Shown here: positions 30,801-42,690 of the stretch, one piece after another
Layout: every line of letters starts with the position of its first letter
Position numbering within the stretch: position 1 is the first letter of the stretch
Origin: Diploptera punctata
Lineage: Eukaryota; Arthropoda; Insecta; Blattodea; Blaberidae
Length of the DNA stretch: 64,000 nucleotides
Assembly: GCA_030220185.1 (NCBI GenBank)
Contig: JASPKZ010010239.1
Location: 1,630,001 to 1,694,000 of the forward strand
Direction: 5' to 3'
Position numbers and translations under genes: made by a program
The notes under the pieces: generated by a model
Told to the model about the DNA's origin: nothing
Databases searched by the model: none
The model's input: the letters and a program-made list of their open reading frames with translations, nothing else

Positions 30801-31607
30801 CACGAGGCGGTTAAAGTGGACTTGGGCTCACTTTACACGAATACGTATATTTTATCAGCAAGGGTGCTATATATAAAAGCTATACACTTGATTAATTTTA
30901 TTTAATTTCCTCGTAATTTTACCTAAACCCAAAACCATCACTGTAAGCAGATGAATGACACGTGAATGGTATAATCAACGATAATTTTTCAAAACAGTAA
31001 ATATCAACACTTTTAATTACGATCAGCCATAAATAGTTCCAGATTAATTTGTGCGTGTCTGCATAAATTAATAGACTAAATAAACTTAAAATAGTCTAAA
31101 GGCTAGGATAAACTCTGGGGTCCACTTTATCCGAATATGGAGGATAAAGTGGACCTTTATTGTAATGTAAAAAGGTTTATAAATTATGGAAACATCTTTA
31201 TAATTTATTTTAATGTAAAAAGGTTTATTAATTATGAAGATGTTTCCATATTTGAATAAAATAAGAATGCTATTTCATAGTTATAACACTAATGATAATC
31301 ACTGTAATTAAACAAAATTAAAATCCCTTAATTAAAGGAGAAAAAACAACAAATTCAAAATAGGGGTCCAATTTCCCGACGTTCTTCTACTCTTTTCTGA
31401 TTATTCGAGTGATTAAGTTCAAATCGGCTCAGGACAATTTTAGTGTGGGCATAAACATTCGGACTATGGCTTCCTTCGGAAGAGACGTAAATCTGTATAT
31501 CCCGTCTCGTGCCCGAATTTTCTAGCAAAATTATATTCTTTTGACATCTAGATATCAACTGCACCTTTAATGATCTGAGGTTAAATATTGTCTAGGTTTA
31601 ATACTAT
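30801..31607. other. Unassigned; contains a 14-bp perfect hairpin
   Basis: GGTCCACTTTATCC (31119-31132) pairs perfectly with GGATAAAGTGGACC (31142-31155) across a 9-nt loop. Related AAGTGGAC/CACTTTA words occur near 30815-30840. Otherwise nothing recognised. Confidence 0.5.
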
Positions 31608-31790
<183 letters not shown>

Positions 31791-31859
31791 TTATTTTACC
31801 TGAGGAAGTATAGAAGATGAGGTGTTTTCTTCAATTTCAGTAGGGTTAAGTTTTACAGA

Positions 31860-34300
31860 CATAAAAAATGATTAATTTTCTACTCGTATAAATTAAATTA
31901 AGAACACATAATATCATATGATTGGATTTCAGATAGCATAATAACAATACGATTAAAAACAGGAAGGAATCATATAGCGTTAATATGAGTACATGAACCA
32001 TAAACAAATTCAATAGAGACAAAACATTTCAATGAAGAACGACAGAAAATAGTAGATGGAATAAATGGGAATTATTATATAGTACTACTTGGGGATATTA
32101 ATGTTAGAATTGGGAATAACTCTATCCCACAACGTATGGGTAATAATAGACATTAAGTGTCCAATAAAAGTGGGAAATTTTTGAAGGAATTCTGTATATA
32201 TATATTTAACACAAAGAAGTTCATAAATAAACACGGACTACAAGAGACCAAAGATCAATTATATATTGTGTTATTGTCAATCAGAAATTAAAATCACACG
32301 GATTTCCGGCACAAAATTATTTAGAGGAATTGAGCTGAATACAGAACATAATAGTTTTATAGGTATATCCCATTTACCACATAAATACATAGCATCATGA
32401 AGAATCATAAAATACCTCAACCAGTATAAGATATACCTTTTAGAAGAAGCAAGCATGAAAACAGGATAAACGTAGGATTACAATCACTATTGTAAACAGA
32501 ACATATTGTAAAAGAAAGGGATCGAATTAAAACATTTATTTTGAAAGCTACCTCAAAAAGCCTAAGAGTAAAAAAAGGAAACGAGGAAATTGACAACACA
32601 CATGGAATGAAGAAATAAAGAAGGATATAGAAAATAAAAAAGTCATACAAGAGATATCTACAAACAAGGAAAATAGTGGATGAAAGACAATATGAATAAC
32701 AAACATCCATTGTAAAAGAATAACTTTGTCTAGGAAGACTGAAAAGGAAGACTGGGAACATTTTATGAATTCCCTAGAAATAAATTTTATAGAAACACAA
32801 AAATATGCATTTAAAGTTTCCAATAAACTTAGATTAGGTATTGCAGATAATCTTAAAATAAATGCAGTTACAACAAAATAATTGGAAAACATTGCAAGAA
32901 AATTTGGAATAAGGAAGAAAGGTTAAACATTTACATTTCGTTTTGCAGATGCTATAATATAGTTATTTGGATAATCATGCCACTGAATACATCTGAAAAA
33001 GAGAATTTAAAGAGATAATATCAAAAACACAAAATATAAAAAGCCGTGAAATAGATAGGATTAATATTGACTTAATTAAATATGCAGGATTTAGAAAACA
33101 AGAGAGGATTCTGAAGTTTATTAATAATATTTATAGGAAAGATGTGATGTCTAGTGAATGGACAAGAGGATTAATAATAAATATATGCGGTAAAGGCGAT
33201 TAGGAAATTTTAGATGATTATACAGGCATAATGCTTCTATGTAGCTTATACAAAATATACGCAAACATATTAAAAAAAAAAAAACAAAAGCTTTAAGACG
33301 TATGGGAATTAAAACTATAATAATTAAAGCTATACAAAATTTATATGACAATTGCATATCTAAAATTAAAATTGGCAGTAAACTGTCACGTGGTTTTACA
33401 ATAAATAAAGGTCTTCTTCGTCAAGGTTGTTGTCTATCGCCGACACCGTTTAAAATATATGTACATGACATATTAAAGAATTAGAGGAGAAAATGTTCAA
33501 ACATTGGAATTCCTATTTCAAACAACAAAACTTTATACAACTTATATTTTGCAGATGATCAATTGTTAATTGCACAAGATTATTAAGATATATGACTAGA
33601 AAATTAATAGAAGAATATGAAAAATGAGAATTAAGTTTGAACATGAAGAAAACAAAATATTTATTAATTGGTGAACCAGAACAAAATTAAATTTTGGAGA
33701 CTGGAGAAACAATAATATCTTGTAGTGAGATCGCATATATAGGAAATTAATAAATAAAAATGGGAGTTATGAAGAGGAAATAAGAAATAGAAATAATAAA
33801 GGAATATTTGCAATTGCTTGCCTCTGGGATAAAAATATAAGTAATAAAAATAAAATTAATATACATCATACGGTTGGTAAAAGCATCATTACTTATAGAT
33901 CAGAACTTTGGCCATTAACAACAAAAACAAATAAGTATCTTTTGGCAACGGAAATGGGTTTTATACGAAGGGCAGCAAGAATTTCAAGAAGAGAAGAAAT
34001 TAGGAACTCAGTTATAAGGGAGAAAATTAAGATTGAAGACACTATTTTAGATTATATTAAAACTCAGCATTTAAGATGGTACGGACATGTCCAGCGAATG
34101 GAAGAGGATCGACTACCAAAATCTGTTTTGGATTGGAAACCTGAGGGAAGTCGAGGTAGAGGAAGACCTAAAACTTCCTGAATCAGGGAATATATTTTTA
34201 CATGAAGGAGAAACATTTACAACCAGGAGATTGGATGGACCGACAAAATTAGCTATTAGGAATCGGACGATGTCAAAGGCATTAATCAACAGATGATCTA
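31860..34300 (+). mobile_element. LINE-A-type element, long but heavily decayed
   Basis: Readable parts run in element order: endonuclease (NEERQKIVDGINGNYYIVLL, GDINVRIGNNSIPQRMGNN), a linker, RT (IKAIQNLYDNCISKIKIGSK, LSRGFTINKGLLRQGCCLSP, TPFKIYVHDILKN; then LYFADDQLLIAQDY with FADD intact), and the C-terminus (RRAARISRREEIRNSVIREK, LRWYGHVQRMEEDRLPKSVL, GRGRPKT). It has frequent stops and is internally shortened relative to a full element. Confidence 0.75.
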
Positions 34301-34324
34301 TGTATCTAAATATCAAAATTAGTA

Positions 34325-34646
34325 GAATCATACCTAGTTGAAGAACGATCTGGATTTAGGAAAGGGGGGAGTTGTACTGTACCAGTTTTATAAAAAATAA
34401 AAAAATAGAGTTTAATTTGCGAACCTTTTTACCATTCGTAATATTGATCAAGCATCGGTCAATTTTATAGAATATTTTATAATTTTATGGAATTCATGTA
34501 CAACTATTGGAAACTATTAGAGTTATAGGCCTATATATACGAACACAAATGTATTAATTAAGATAAATGCTTTTAAAAGTTCAAGTAAGGTACCATTATA
34601 AGAAGTCTGAGACAAGGATGTAACCTTTCTCCGATATTATTCAATA

Positions 34647-34650
<4 letters not shown>
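34325..34650 (+). mobile_element. LINE-C/D RT fragment
   Basis: Begins EERSGFRKGGSC and ends SLRQGCNLSPILFNM, the two motifs flanking the RT palm of LINE-C. The motif-A region between them is unreadable. It terminates in a (TG)n(TA)n microsatellite. Confidence 0.55.
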
Positions 34651-34687
<37 letters not shown>

Positions 34688-34690
34688 TTT
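34646..34690. repeat. (TG)n(TA)n microsatellite
   Basis: A compound dinucleotide run followed by poly-T. Confidence 0.92.
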
Positions 34691-34717
34691 TTTTTTGACA
34701 TTTGGCAATGAAGGCAA

Positions 34718-34832
34718 ATATGATATGAAAAGAAAAATGAATGCTTGAGTCGGCATTTGAACTCCAGTCTCTACTTTAGAGACTCGAGTTCAAATCCCGA
34801 CTCAAGCATTCATTTTTCTTTTCATATCATAT
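34718..34832. repeat. 115-bp near-perfect palindrome containing tRNA T-arm-like sequence
   Basis: Arms 34718-34773 and 34777-34832 (56 bp each) pair across a CTT loop with only two mismatches. Each arm contains GAGTTCAAATCCCGACTC or its near copy, a B-box-like (T-arm) sequence, read outward on opposite strands. No intact tRNA can be folded from it. Together with the flanking TA runs it looks like a snap-back copy of a tRNA- or SINE-related 3' end. Confidence 0.78.
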
Positions 34833-34852
34833 ATATATATATAGTAAAGTAA

Positions 34853-35083
34853 TCCCACTACAGGCCTCAGGAGGCCCTTCGGATAGTGGGAGGTTAAGGC
34901 TCCCACTTTTTCTGGACAATCGGCAAATGATGTAAGCCCTGCGTGACCGCCGCCTTTACCCCAGAACAAGCGTCTGATATTTATTTCCGTTAGTGGCTGA
35001 GTCGACCCCAAGGCCAGAAGGTTGGGTCAGTTTAAAAATCGTGCACCCATCGGGACTTGAACCCTTGACCTTCCAGTTTGTAG
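34853..35083 (-). mobile_element. SINE2, nearly complete
   Basis: Contains CCACTACAGGCCTCAGGAGG, TTTTTCTGGACAATCGGCA, GGCTGAGTCGACCCCA, GTCAGTTTAAAAATC and a B-box region GACTTGAACCC. The A-box end is cut at TTTGTAGCTATATA. A deletion removes part of the CAGCCGGGTTGTC block. No clear duplication because the target is TA-rich. Confidence 0.78.
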
Positions 35084-36447
35084 CTATATAAAACATTGAT
35101 AATAGATTGGAAGTACTGGAATCTTCAGATGACAATGTGGCAAACGAAGAAGAAACTGATATAAATATAGAATTGGAGGCTATAAGAGTTACTATTACAT
35201 TGTCGGCATCAGAGAGCATTGGATATTTAAAAAGAAGCAAAACAAGAAATGATTTGTTGAGGAATGTGTTGATATTGTAAAGAAAAAAAGCTAGCAATAA
35301 TGAAATGGTTATAAGAGCCAAATGAGGTAAATTTAGAGCAATTATGTAGTATTAGACGGGAAAATGCTAGGTTACTAAAGAGTAAAAAGAGGGAATATTT
35401 GAGGGAGAAGATTAATGATCTTGAAATGAATGCAAAAAATAGGAACATTATGAATTATATCAGGGAATTAGAATAGAGAAGAAAGGGTTTTAGGCTAGAA
35501 CAATCATAATTCGGAGTGAAAATGGGGATATGATTGCAGATTCCAGGAGTATATTCAATAGATGGAAAATTTACTTTAATCAGCTATTAAATTTACACAC
35601 AGAACAGGATATTGAAGAGGATAATTAACAGAGAGCAGAAATGCTAGTCGCAGAACCAAATGCATTAGAGGTTGATATGGCGATAGAAAAATTGAAGATG
35701 AATAAATCATTAAGTCCAGATAAGATCCCAGCTGAACTGATAAAATCAGGGAGAGAAAAATTGAGATACGCCGGTTGCTTAATATGATTTGGGAAAAAGA
35801 AGCTCTTCCAGATGAATGGAAAGAATCCATTATTATATCAATCTATAAGAAATGAGATAAACTAATTGAAACAACTACAAGGACATCTCATTACTCTCAA
35901 CTTGGTACAATATTCTATCAAATATATTAGTAAGCAGACATACCCCTTATATTGATGACATTCTAGGAGATTATCAATGTGGATTTAGAAGAAACAGGTC
36001 TACAACAGATCAGAGCTTTAGTATAAGACAGATTTTAGAAAATAAATGGGAATATAATGGTACTGTACATCGACTATAAGTAAACTTAAAAAAGGTATGC
36101 TATTCAATTAAGAGGGAGAAGTTATATAGTATCCTGCAAAATGAGTTGGGTGCGTGTAGGCAGATATTCTTCGCATACGTTTGAAATCCACAATGGGTTG
36201 AAGCTGGGAAATGCACTATGTCCTCTGCTATTTAACTTTATACTAGAGCATGCCATCAAATCTGGGGAGGATGAAGAGGGCGAACAACTCAATGGTATTA
36301 ATAAGCTGTTAGTTTATGCTGATGCTATAATACAATTGGGCGATAGCGAGGAGATATTAAAGACCAAAACGCACACACTATTGAGTAACACTAAGAAATT
36401 GGGACTGGAAGTAAATATAAACAAAACTAAATATATGGCCACACATA

Positions 36448-36777
36448 GAAATACATTCCATCCTCCCATAGTAATTCTGCCCGAGAGAGGTACTTCACTG
36501 TAATCATAGCATTTCATGCTATGCTTGCAGCTTTTCTAGGGAATTGTAGGCGTGGTAGCTTCCCGTTGCTTTCCACACCGGTGAATTATGATGATGATGA
36601 TAATGATGATGGCCATATGATTTCGGGGACCGTTTGGGCCTTAAAGGTTTCCTGACATTTGTCTTTAGGTGAGGGAAAACCCCGATAAAAAACCTCACCC
36701 AGAGAAAATGCCCCTACCGGGGATCGAATCCGGGCCCGCTGCCTGACAAGGCAGCACGCTACCTCGTGAAATACATT
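36448..36777 (-). mobile_element. SINE1 in LINE-B, 10-bp TSD
   Basis: The body 36458-36767 lies between perfect duplications GAAATACATT at 36448-36457 and 36768-36777. Removing it restores the LINE-B coding order (TKYMATHRNT... continuing at the NGNGQ region). The head is slightly short: it begins at GAGGTAGCGTGCTG. Confidence 0.9.
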
Positions 36778-36885
36778 ATATAATGGAAATGGACAGGTAA
36801 TAACAAGTGAGGGAAATTTTGAGGAAGTGGCTGAATTCAAATACCCATGAACAATAATCACTAATAGGAATGAGATGCACAAAGA

Positions 36886-37981
36886 AATTAGATAGATAGA
36901 TAGATAATGGAATTTATTGCCTTTTTTTCAGAATGAAGCAAATACATATGCATTTACATTGCGCACGGGCCTGCTTGGCCGTACGTGCATTATTTTTCCA
37001 TGAATAAAAAAATTAAACTAATAATATAAAACAAATACCTACAAATACACCTGTATCAAAAAACAATAACAGGCTACATGTAAAATCTATGTCTACACTA
37101 AATCACAATAATACATATCTACATTCATCCACATTCCGTACATTAATATTAAAAAAAATGCTAGAAAACAAATTATAAAAAAACACACACACATGCACCC
37201 ACACACCCCCACACATATACACACCGCACACTCATACCCCCCTCCCCCCGTCACTGCAGACATTAAATGCGCTATCAGACTATTCAACTTATCAGACCTA
37301 CTTATTATATAACGTGATTAAAGATCGAAAACAAAGACCATATTGAGATTCTTCTTATTGTTAATACATATATCCTTAATCTACAATTTTGTTATATCTC
37401 AATTTTCTTACTGTACCCAAAATTTGCATGTTTTTGATTCACTCTCGATCCGTCCTAATAGATCCCAACACGCCACTCTCCCTCGATCCGACCTGAGAAA
37501 TCTCTCCGGCAGCATCTGTAATCTAAGTTGTTCTGTCTCTCTACAGCATGCTATAATATGCTGCCAGTTTTCATGGTCATCGCATAGTGGGCATAGTTTA
37601 ATGCCTTCATCATTTGTTAAATTATGGGCCATCCATCCCCCCAAATGAAACCATGCAATAGCACTTCTATCATCCCCATCCAAAGAGTCAATATATTTCT
37701 CCCTTCCCCACGAAAGTTTCAGTTCCGTCTGCAGGGTGAGCGATATTTTCTGGTTACACTCTGCTTCTATATACTGTCTGTCTATATCGATTAGTCTCTT
37801 CTTAACTGTCCTCCAAACATTTCTATTATTCCGCGTACTCCTCTCCCATACCCAACCCATCCCTATGCCCTTCAATCCCCTTTCTACACCGATTACCCAA
37901 TCTCCCGAAACGCACTGCCTTTTCTGTTCATTGTAACATTCTGCTCTAAGCGAGTCCTGATTCCCGTTTTATGTCCAATTA
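36886..37981 (-). mobile_element. LINE-F, 5'-truncated, inserted in LINE-B, (TATC)n tail
   Basis: The insert 36891-37976 (about 1.09 kb) lies between AATTA at 36886-36890 and 37977-37981, and its removal restores the LINE-B EIKHR segment. On the minus strand a 155-residue C-terminal coding region (37875-37408) is followed by a 3' UTR with CACGTACGGCCAAGCAGGCC and AATAAATTCC, then a (TATC)n tail at 36891-36907. A C-rich and CACACA-rich stretch lies at 37190-37250. Confidence 0.82.
37408..37875 (-). pseudogene. LINE-F protein C-terminus with CCHC zinc finger
   Basis: An uninterrupted 155-codon frame that ends at a stop. Around its middle, CPLCDDHENWQHIIACC gives a C-x2-C-x7-H-x3-C finger of the kind found downstream of the RT in Jockey/R1/I-type LINEs. 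It is preceded by ELKLSWGREKYIDSLDGDD and AIAWFHLGGWMAHNL, and followed by LPERFLRSDRGRVACWDLLG. The RT itself is cut off by 5' truncation at 37976, so the product has no catalytic domain. The open frame suggests a fairly recent insertion. Confidence 0.72.
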
Positions 37982-38589
37982 AACATAGGCTCAATTCCGG
38001 AAATGCATGCTATTATGCATTGCAGAGACTCTTGACGTCCCAACTCCTTCCAAAAGACATTAAAATGAAAATATATAAAACTATTATTCTACCAGTTTAT
38101 ATTATACGGATGCGAAACATGGTCTCTTACTTTAAGGGAGGAAAGGTGATTACGAGTATTTGAGAATACAATTCTTAGGATAATGTTTGGACCAAAGAGA
38201 GATGAACAGACAGGTGAATGGAGAAAACTACATAACAGTGAACTACATAGTCTTTATAGGAAGCCAGATATAATAAGAACAGTTAAGTCTCGTAGACTAC
38301 GATGGCAGGACATGTGGCACGAATTGGGAATGAAAGACGTGCATGGAGGCTTCTTGTAGGAAAACCTGAGGGAAATCGCCCAGTTGGTAGACGAACAATG
38401 AGGTGGGAGAATAACATTAACTATGATTTGAGGGAATTAGATTATACAGGGGATGATTGGAAAACTTTAGCTCAAGATAGGGATGTATGGAGATGTTATA
38501 TCCGCGTGGCCATGAACCTATCTACGGGTTCGTGGTGCCAGTGAGTTAGTTAGTTAGTTACATGAATAAATTAGTTCAAGGATGGAAAG

Positions 38590-39270
38590 GAACTCAAACT
38601 AATTAGAATATCTCTCAGTGAGATAATTAAAATTTCAACGTTGCTGTTTGCTGAAGACTAACCGACTCTAAGTGATTCTGAAAATGAACTAGAGCGAGTA
38701 GCTCGAAATATGTGCTAAATGTGTTATCAGAAAACCAATGTGTATTCAAAAGAAGGAAGGAAAGTGGGTTAAAATAGTTATTTATGATCAGATCATAGAA
38801 CAGGTTAAAACTTTCACTTATTTGGAAAGTATGTCACATAATGGTATAGAGGATCTTGATAATAATTCAAAATATATTAAAATGAATAGTGTAATTTGAA
38901 GACATTTTGTAATAAGTACAAGAGACACTCAGATGAGACTCAAAAAAATAAGAGCCAAACTTCGACTGGATCTGGAACCTGGGTTATTAGAAAGAAATAT
39001 GAATGAATATTGAAAATATAATAGAGGAGATTGCTCAGATCATTAGTCGGGTCACCAGATGAGATCACATCCCTAATGAAACAACACGAGAAGGTCTACA
39101 ACTTAGCAATATAATACAACACTTCTCACAGTTCAGAGAAAAGTGGAAGGGACACATGTCGAATACCATTTGAACGTTTTTCTAGAATTGTGCTGAATTA
39201 TAAGCCAGGTTGAAGGATGGTAGTTAATAGACCATTGAGAAGATAATCTGAACAATTTTTTTGAGTCTCG
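38590..39270 (+). mobile_element. LINE-C-type 3' half, decayed
   Basis: Across frames: LLFAEDQPTLSDSENELQRV (FADD changed to FAED), ARNMC, then RVTR-DHIPNETTREGLQ, FREKWKGHMSN, PFERFSRIVLNYKPG and VNRPLRR. This is the palm end and C-terminus of a LINE-C relative. Multiple stops. Confidence 0.62.
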
Positions 39271-39493
39271 GAATAGGCGTTTCAAGGGCTCAGTCCTTGA
39301 TTTTAATTACGATAATAGATAATTCACAATGTAGAACTGCTGAGAAAAGTAGCTATAAACTATAGTAAAATAACATAAATAATAATAATCACAACAAAAA
39401 AACTAGGACATCTCTAGTACATGGTTTTATACATAATGTCAAAAAAGTATTAGGGGCATTTTTCCGACTGCTTTGAGTCGTGCAGTCCACCAC

Positions 39494-39500
39494 AAGTACC

Positions 39501-39550
<50 letters not shown>

Positions 39551-39676
39551 GACTTTATTAGACAAAAAGTAAGATATTTACAATATTATTTACAAATATG
39601 GGTCGCACGGGCAGTAAGCCGTACGTGCTGTTGACAATCCGTTACAATAAAGTAATAATTGGAAGTACCAGTAGTA
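39494..39676 (-). mobile_element. LINE-F 3' end with (ACT)n tail, 14-bp TSD
   Basis: Perfect duplications AAGTACCAGTAGTA occur at 39494-39507 and 39663-39676. The minus-strand insert reads CAGCACGTACGGCTTACTGC, CCGTGCGACCC, AATAAAGTCCT then an (ACT)n tail (AGT array 39508-39551 on the plus strand). It matches 13187-13318 closely. Only about 110 bp of element sequence was copied before the tail. Confidence 0.82.
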
Positions 39677-40429
39677 ATATAGGTTTCATATATTTTAACC
39701 TTTATATTACTGCACACTAAACTTGTTACTAAACTTACCATTCTGTAAAAATGTTATTAATACTAGTAATTTAAATCCTCTGTTTCATGTCCGGCGTAAT
39801 ACTAGGTCTTTGGATGAGATGAAGCCATTATTACTGTTAGGCTGTGATATCCATACCGGTGCTGGTCTACTAGACATGTTGTATCATCAGAAGGGTACAT
39901 GGAATGAAGTAAAACGAAATTGAATTGTCATGGATTATAGAGATGTAATAGAATGAAACTATTGGCAAGGGAAAAGAGAGAAACCCCGAGAAAAATCTGC
40001 CCTGGCTCCTATTCGTCTAGTATGGAACTCACATAGAAAATTGAAGTCGGGAACTCGTGACCCAGAGTTGAAGGTCAAATGGCTAAATACTGTTATATGC
40101 TGAGCCGAATAATCCGCTGTAGGCTAATTCTGTTGCAATGACGTTAGGAATCGGGTGAGGGTGTTCAGACAGAAGTACTATACATTTTCAGAACATACCG
40201 AACTTTAAGAAAAAGTCAGTACTACTGGAGTTGGCGGCTTCAAGGTCAGTTTTTCTGGATTAATATATACGATTTCTGTCCTGCATTTGTACTACCTCCC
40301 ACTTGGTTTGTTTATATGCGTTCCCTTTCATACAGTAGGTTGTTTAACTCAGCATGTAGGAGTATTTACTTCACAGAGCATCTTATTTGTAGACTAAATT
40401 AGATCAAATAAATAATAGATTTACTGAAG
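39677..40429 (-). other. Mostly unassigned; SINE4-like segment at 39962-40105
   Basis: 39962-40105 (minus) resembles the SINE at 61632-61787: AAGGGAAAAGAGAGAAACCC, CTGCCCTGGCTCC, a GAACTCGTGACCC tRNA-like block. The rest is unrecognised. Confidence 0.45.
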
Positions 40430-41600
40430 AAGGAATTATAAATCGTGGTGTGAGACAAGGCTGTCCCTATCCCCAACACTCTTTGCGATTTATATCAACG
40501 AAGTAAATATGTTGCAGGAACAAGAAATATAAAATTGGAATAAGAATATCAGAAAATACAAAATTAAACACCATATTGTTTGCAGATGACAAAATAATAA
40601 TAGCTAATTCTGAAGGTAATCTGCAGAAAGGTCTGTATGGACTTAACACAATTACAGAAGAATATGGATCGAAGATATCTACAGAGAAAACAAAGATTAT
40701 GACATTTCAAAGTGTAGATCCTCTCAGAAGTAAAATTGTACTTGACAATAACATTTTGGAGCAGGTGAATAATTATACATATCTAGGATGCAATACTCAT
40801 ATGAAGAAGAAAAGGATGTAAATGCAAAAATATATAATTTTTTAAGAATTTTAGGGTTAATATATTATATCTTCAAGCCACAGTTAGTCCAAAAATATTC
40901 AAGATATATATATACAAATTTCCTCATTAGAGGATTGCCTCAAGGAAAAGTGATACAGACAATTAATTTTTGGAGTTGATGAAATACATTTTGTAAATAC
41001 ATTAAAAATATCAAATTGTAGGCCTAATTGAAGTACACATACTATAAAGTAGAAATGTTGTAAAAATGGTTTCTTAAAATTCAAATTGATCCTCTAATGG
41101 CAGCGATGGCAATTTTAGAAAGATATACCCTGTCCAAACCTAAGGAATTCCAAAATTTGGCTAAGAATCCTGGTATAATAACTCTTGCCCCGATCATCAA
41201 TCCTGTGTATAAAACACTGGCTCTTCCAACCCTTTTGTATGGTAACGAAGTATGGCCGTTCAAACAGAAGGATATACAGAGACTTATATCTGCTGAAATC
41301 AGATACCTTCGGAGGATTGCAGGATACACACTACTAGATCACAAAAAAATGAAGACATCTTAGAGGAATTACACATAGAACCTTTAGAAAACAAAATTTC
41401 TGATAATAAGTCAAGATGGATGCAACATGTTCATCGAATGGAAGATCACAGGATACCCAAACAAATGTTAAGATATCAACCTGCAGGAAGAATAAGACCA
41501 GGGCGTCCACTCAAAAGTCTTCTGGATGGTGTTTCTCTTGAGACAGAAACGGATCAACAAATGGCCTAAATTCGTGAATGTACTATGATGATGATGATGA
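40430..41600 (+). mobile_element. LINE-D 3' half with intact FADD
   Basis: In order: GIINRGVRQGCP, TKLNTILFADDKIIIANSEG (catalytic FADD), NLQKGLYGLNTITEEYGSKI, STEKTKIMTFQSVDPLRSK, ILEQVNNYTYLGCN, SYEEEKDVNAKIYNFLRILG, then after a disturbed stretch (about 40930-41190) YKTLALPTLLYGNEVWPFKQ, ISAEIRYLRRIAGYTLLDHK, WMQHVHRMEDHRIPKQML and a GRIRPGRPLKSLLD end. The tail is ATGATGATGATGA at 41587-41600. Frameshifts prevent a working protein. Confidence 0.8.
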
Positions 41601-42104
41601 AGTCTGGACCAGGGTTTTTATATATTAAAGTCAAGATTTGTAATACAGGTAACTGTATTATTCAACCGTTTGTGTTGGTACAGTCACATTCCACACCCTT
41701 CATTATACTATTGATGCAAAATTAACGTTTAGCACATAGAAATCGCATTCCTAAACATTCATCACCGGAGTCATTATAAAAATTTGGTTTGAAAAAAAAT
41801 CTGAACGTTATAATCATCACAATAGTAAATATTGTTTTGATCTGTTCCATGTGTTTCAAACATTAATGTGGAAATGGCCTCAATCTTTTGAATTTATAGT
41901 TGTCTCGATTATGTGACGTAACGACTGATATTTAATACCCGCATGAACTTAATGTGACATGGTTTGAAACAGAAGCAATAAAACGCTACATTTTCGGATA
42001 CCTTTAATTCGTTGGTCGAGAATAAAAAATTAATTTCATAGGGGTATAAATCTAAGTAGCCCTTTTAAAATGGTCGCAGAAATGATATATATTTATTGAC
42101 TTTT
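41601..42104. other. Unassigned stretch
   Basis: Nothing recognised. Confidence 0.4.
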
Positions 42105-42690
42105 TAACTCTAGCCCTAACTGGTAGCCAATGACCGGTCACGTTTCAATTAATTTTGTTTTAGCACCAATAACAGTCGTGCTTCACCTCGCTCTTTATCT
42201 ATTTATCTTTATCGACTTTTCTTTATCAGATTTATTATTTTCTGAAGAGCTCAGAGAATTATTTTTCTCCAACAAATACATTGAATATAGCAAATAATGA
42301 ACAGATTCCTTGATTTTACTGAAATATTTACTAAACATAAATTAATAACCTATAATGTTGATAATAATCAATATTATAATTATAATATATAGTTTTATGT
42401 GTTTCATTATTTCTCCACTAGGGTGCATTCTTACAATATTGCAATCATATTTGTCAATAAATAATATGATCAAGTTGCAGTGATGAACAAATGAAACATA
42501 ACCAAACATTTCTAATTTGTTTATATTAAATATATAAATATTTTAAAATAACTAGATTTAAATAATGATTTATGAGTATACAGCCTAATTTTATTCCTTA
42601 AATAGTCCTAACAAATGCCAGTCTTAATTTCCAAATCCTCTAGATAATTTGGAAATCACTTGTGGCATTACTTATGATAAATATTTCTTA
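42105..42690 (+). repeat. Interspersed repeat R, nearly complete
   Basis: Blocks in order: CCAATGACCGGTCACGTTTC, AATAACAGTCGTGCTTCACC, TAATAACCTATAATGTTG, TTTCTCCACTAGGGTGCATT, CTTACAATATTGC, AGTGATGAACAAATGAAACA and CCTTAAATAGTCCTAACAAA. It ends in a hairpin, AATGCCA...TGGCATT (42614-42669), shared with 48779-48835. Confidence 0.78.

Larger units (their letters stand above)
35095..38560 (+). mobile_element. LINE-B, long copy carrying SINE1 and LINE-F insertions
   Basis: Host segments are 35095-36447, 36768-36890 and 37977-38560. It encodes a linker (ASESIGYLKRSKTRNDLL), a decayed IEKLKMNKS, LVSRHTPYIDDILGDYQCGF, KWEYNGTV, then the open frame 36141-36503 with NGLKLGNALCPLLFNFILEH and LLVYADAIIQLGDSEE (YADD reduced to YADA by a small deletion). 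After the insertions come NSGNACYYALQ, VGRRTMRWENNINYDLRELD and DRDVWRCYIRVAMNL. The tail is GAGTTAGTTAGTTAGTTA. No endonuclease remains, and stops are frequent. Confidence 0.85.

Noticed and set aside
32417..32892. Two overlapping 114-codon membrane-like minus-strand frames
   Set aside because: Antisense of the decayed LINE-A linker region; no signal peptide or family motif.
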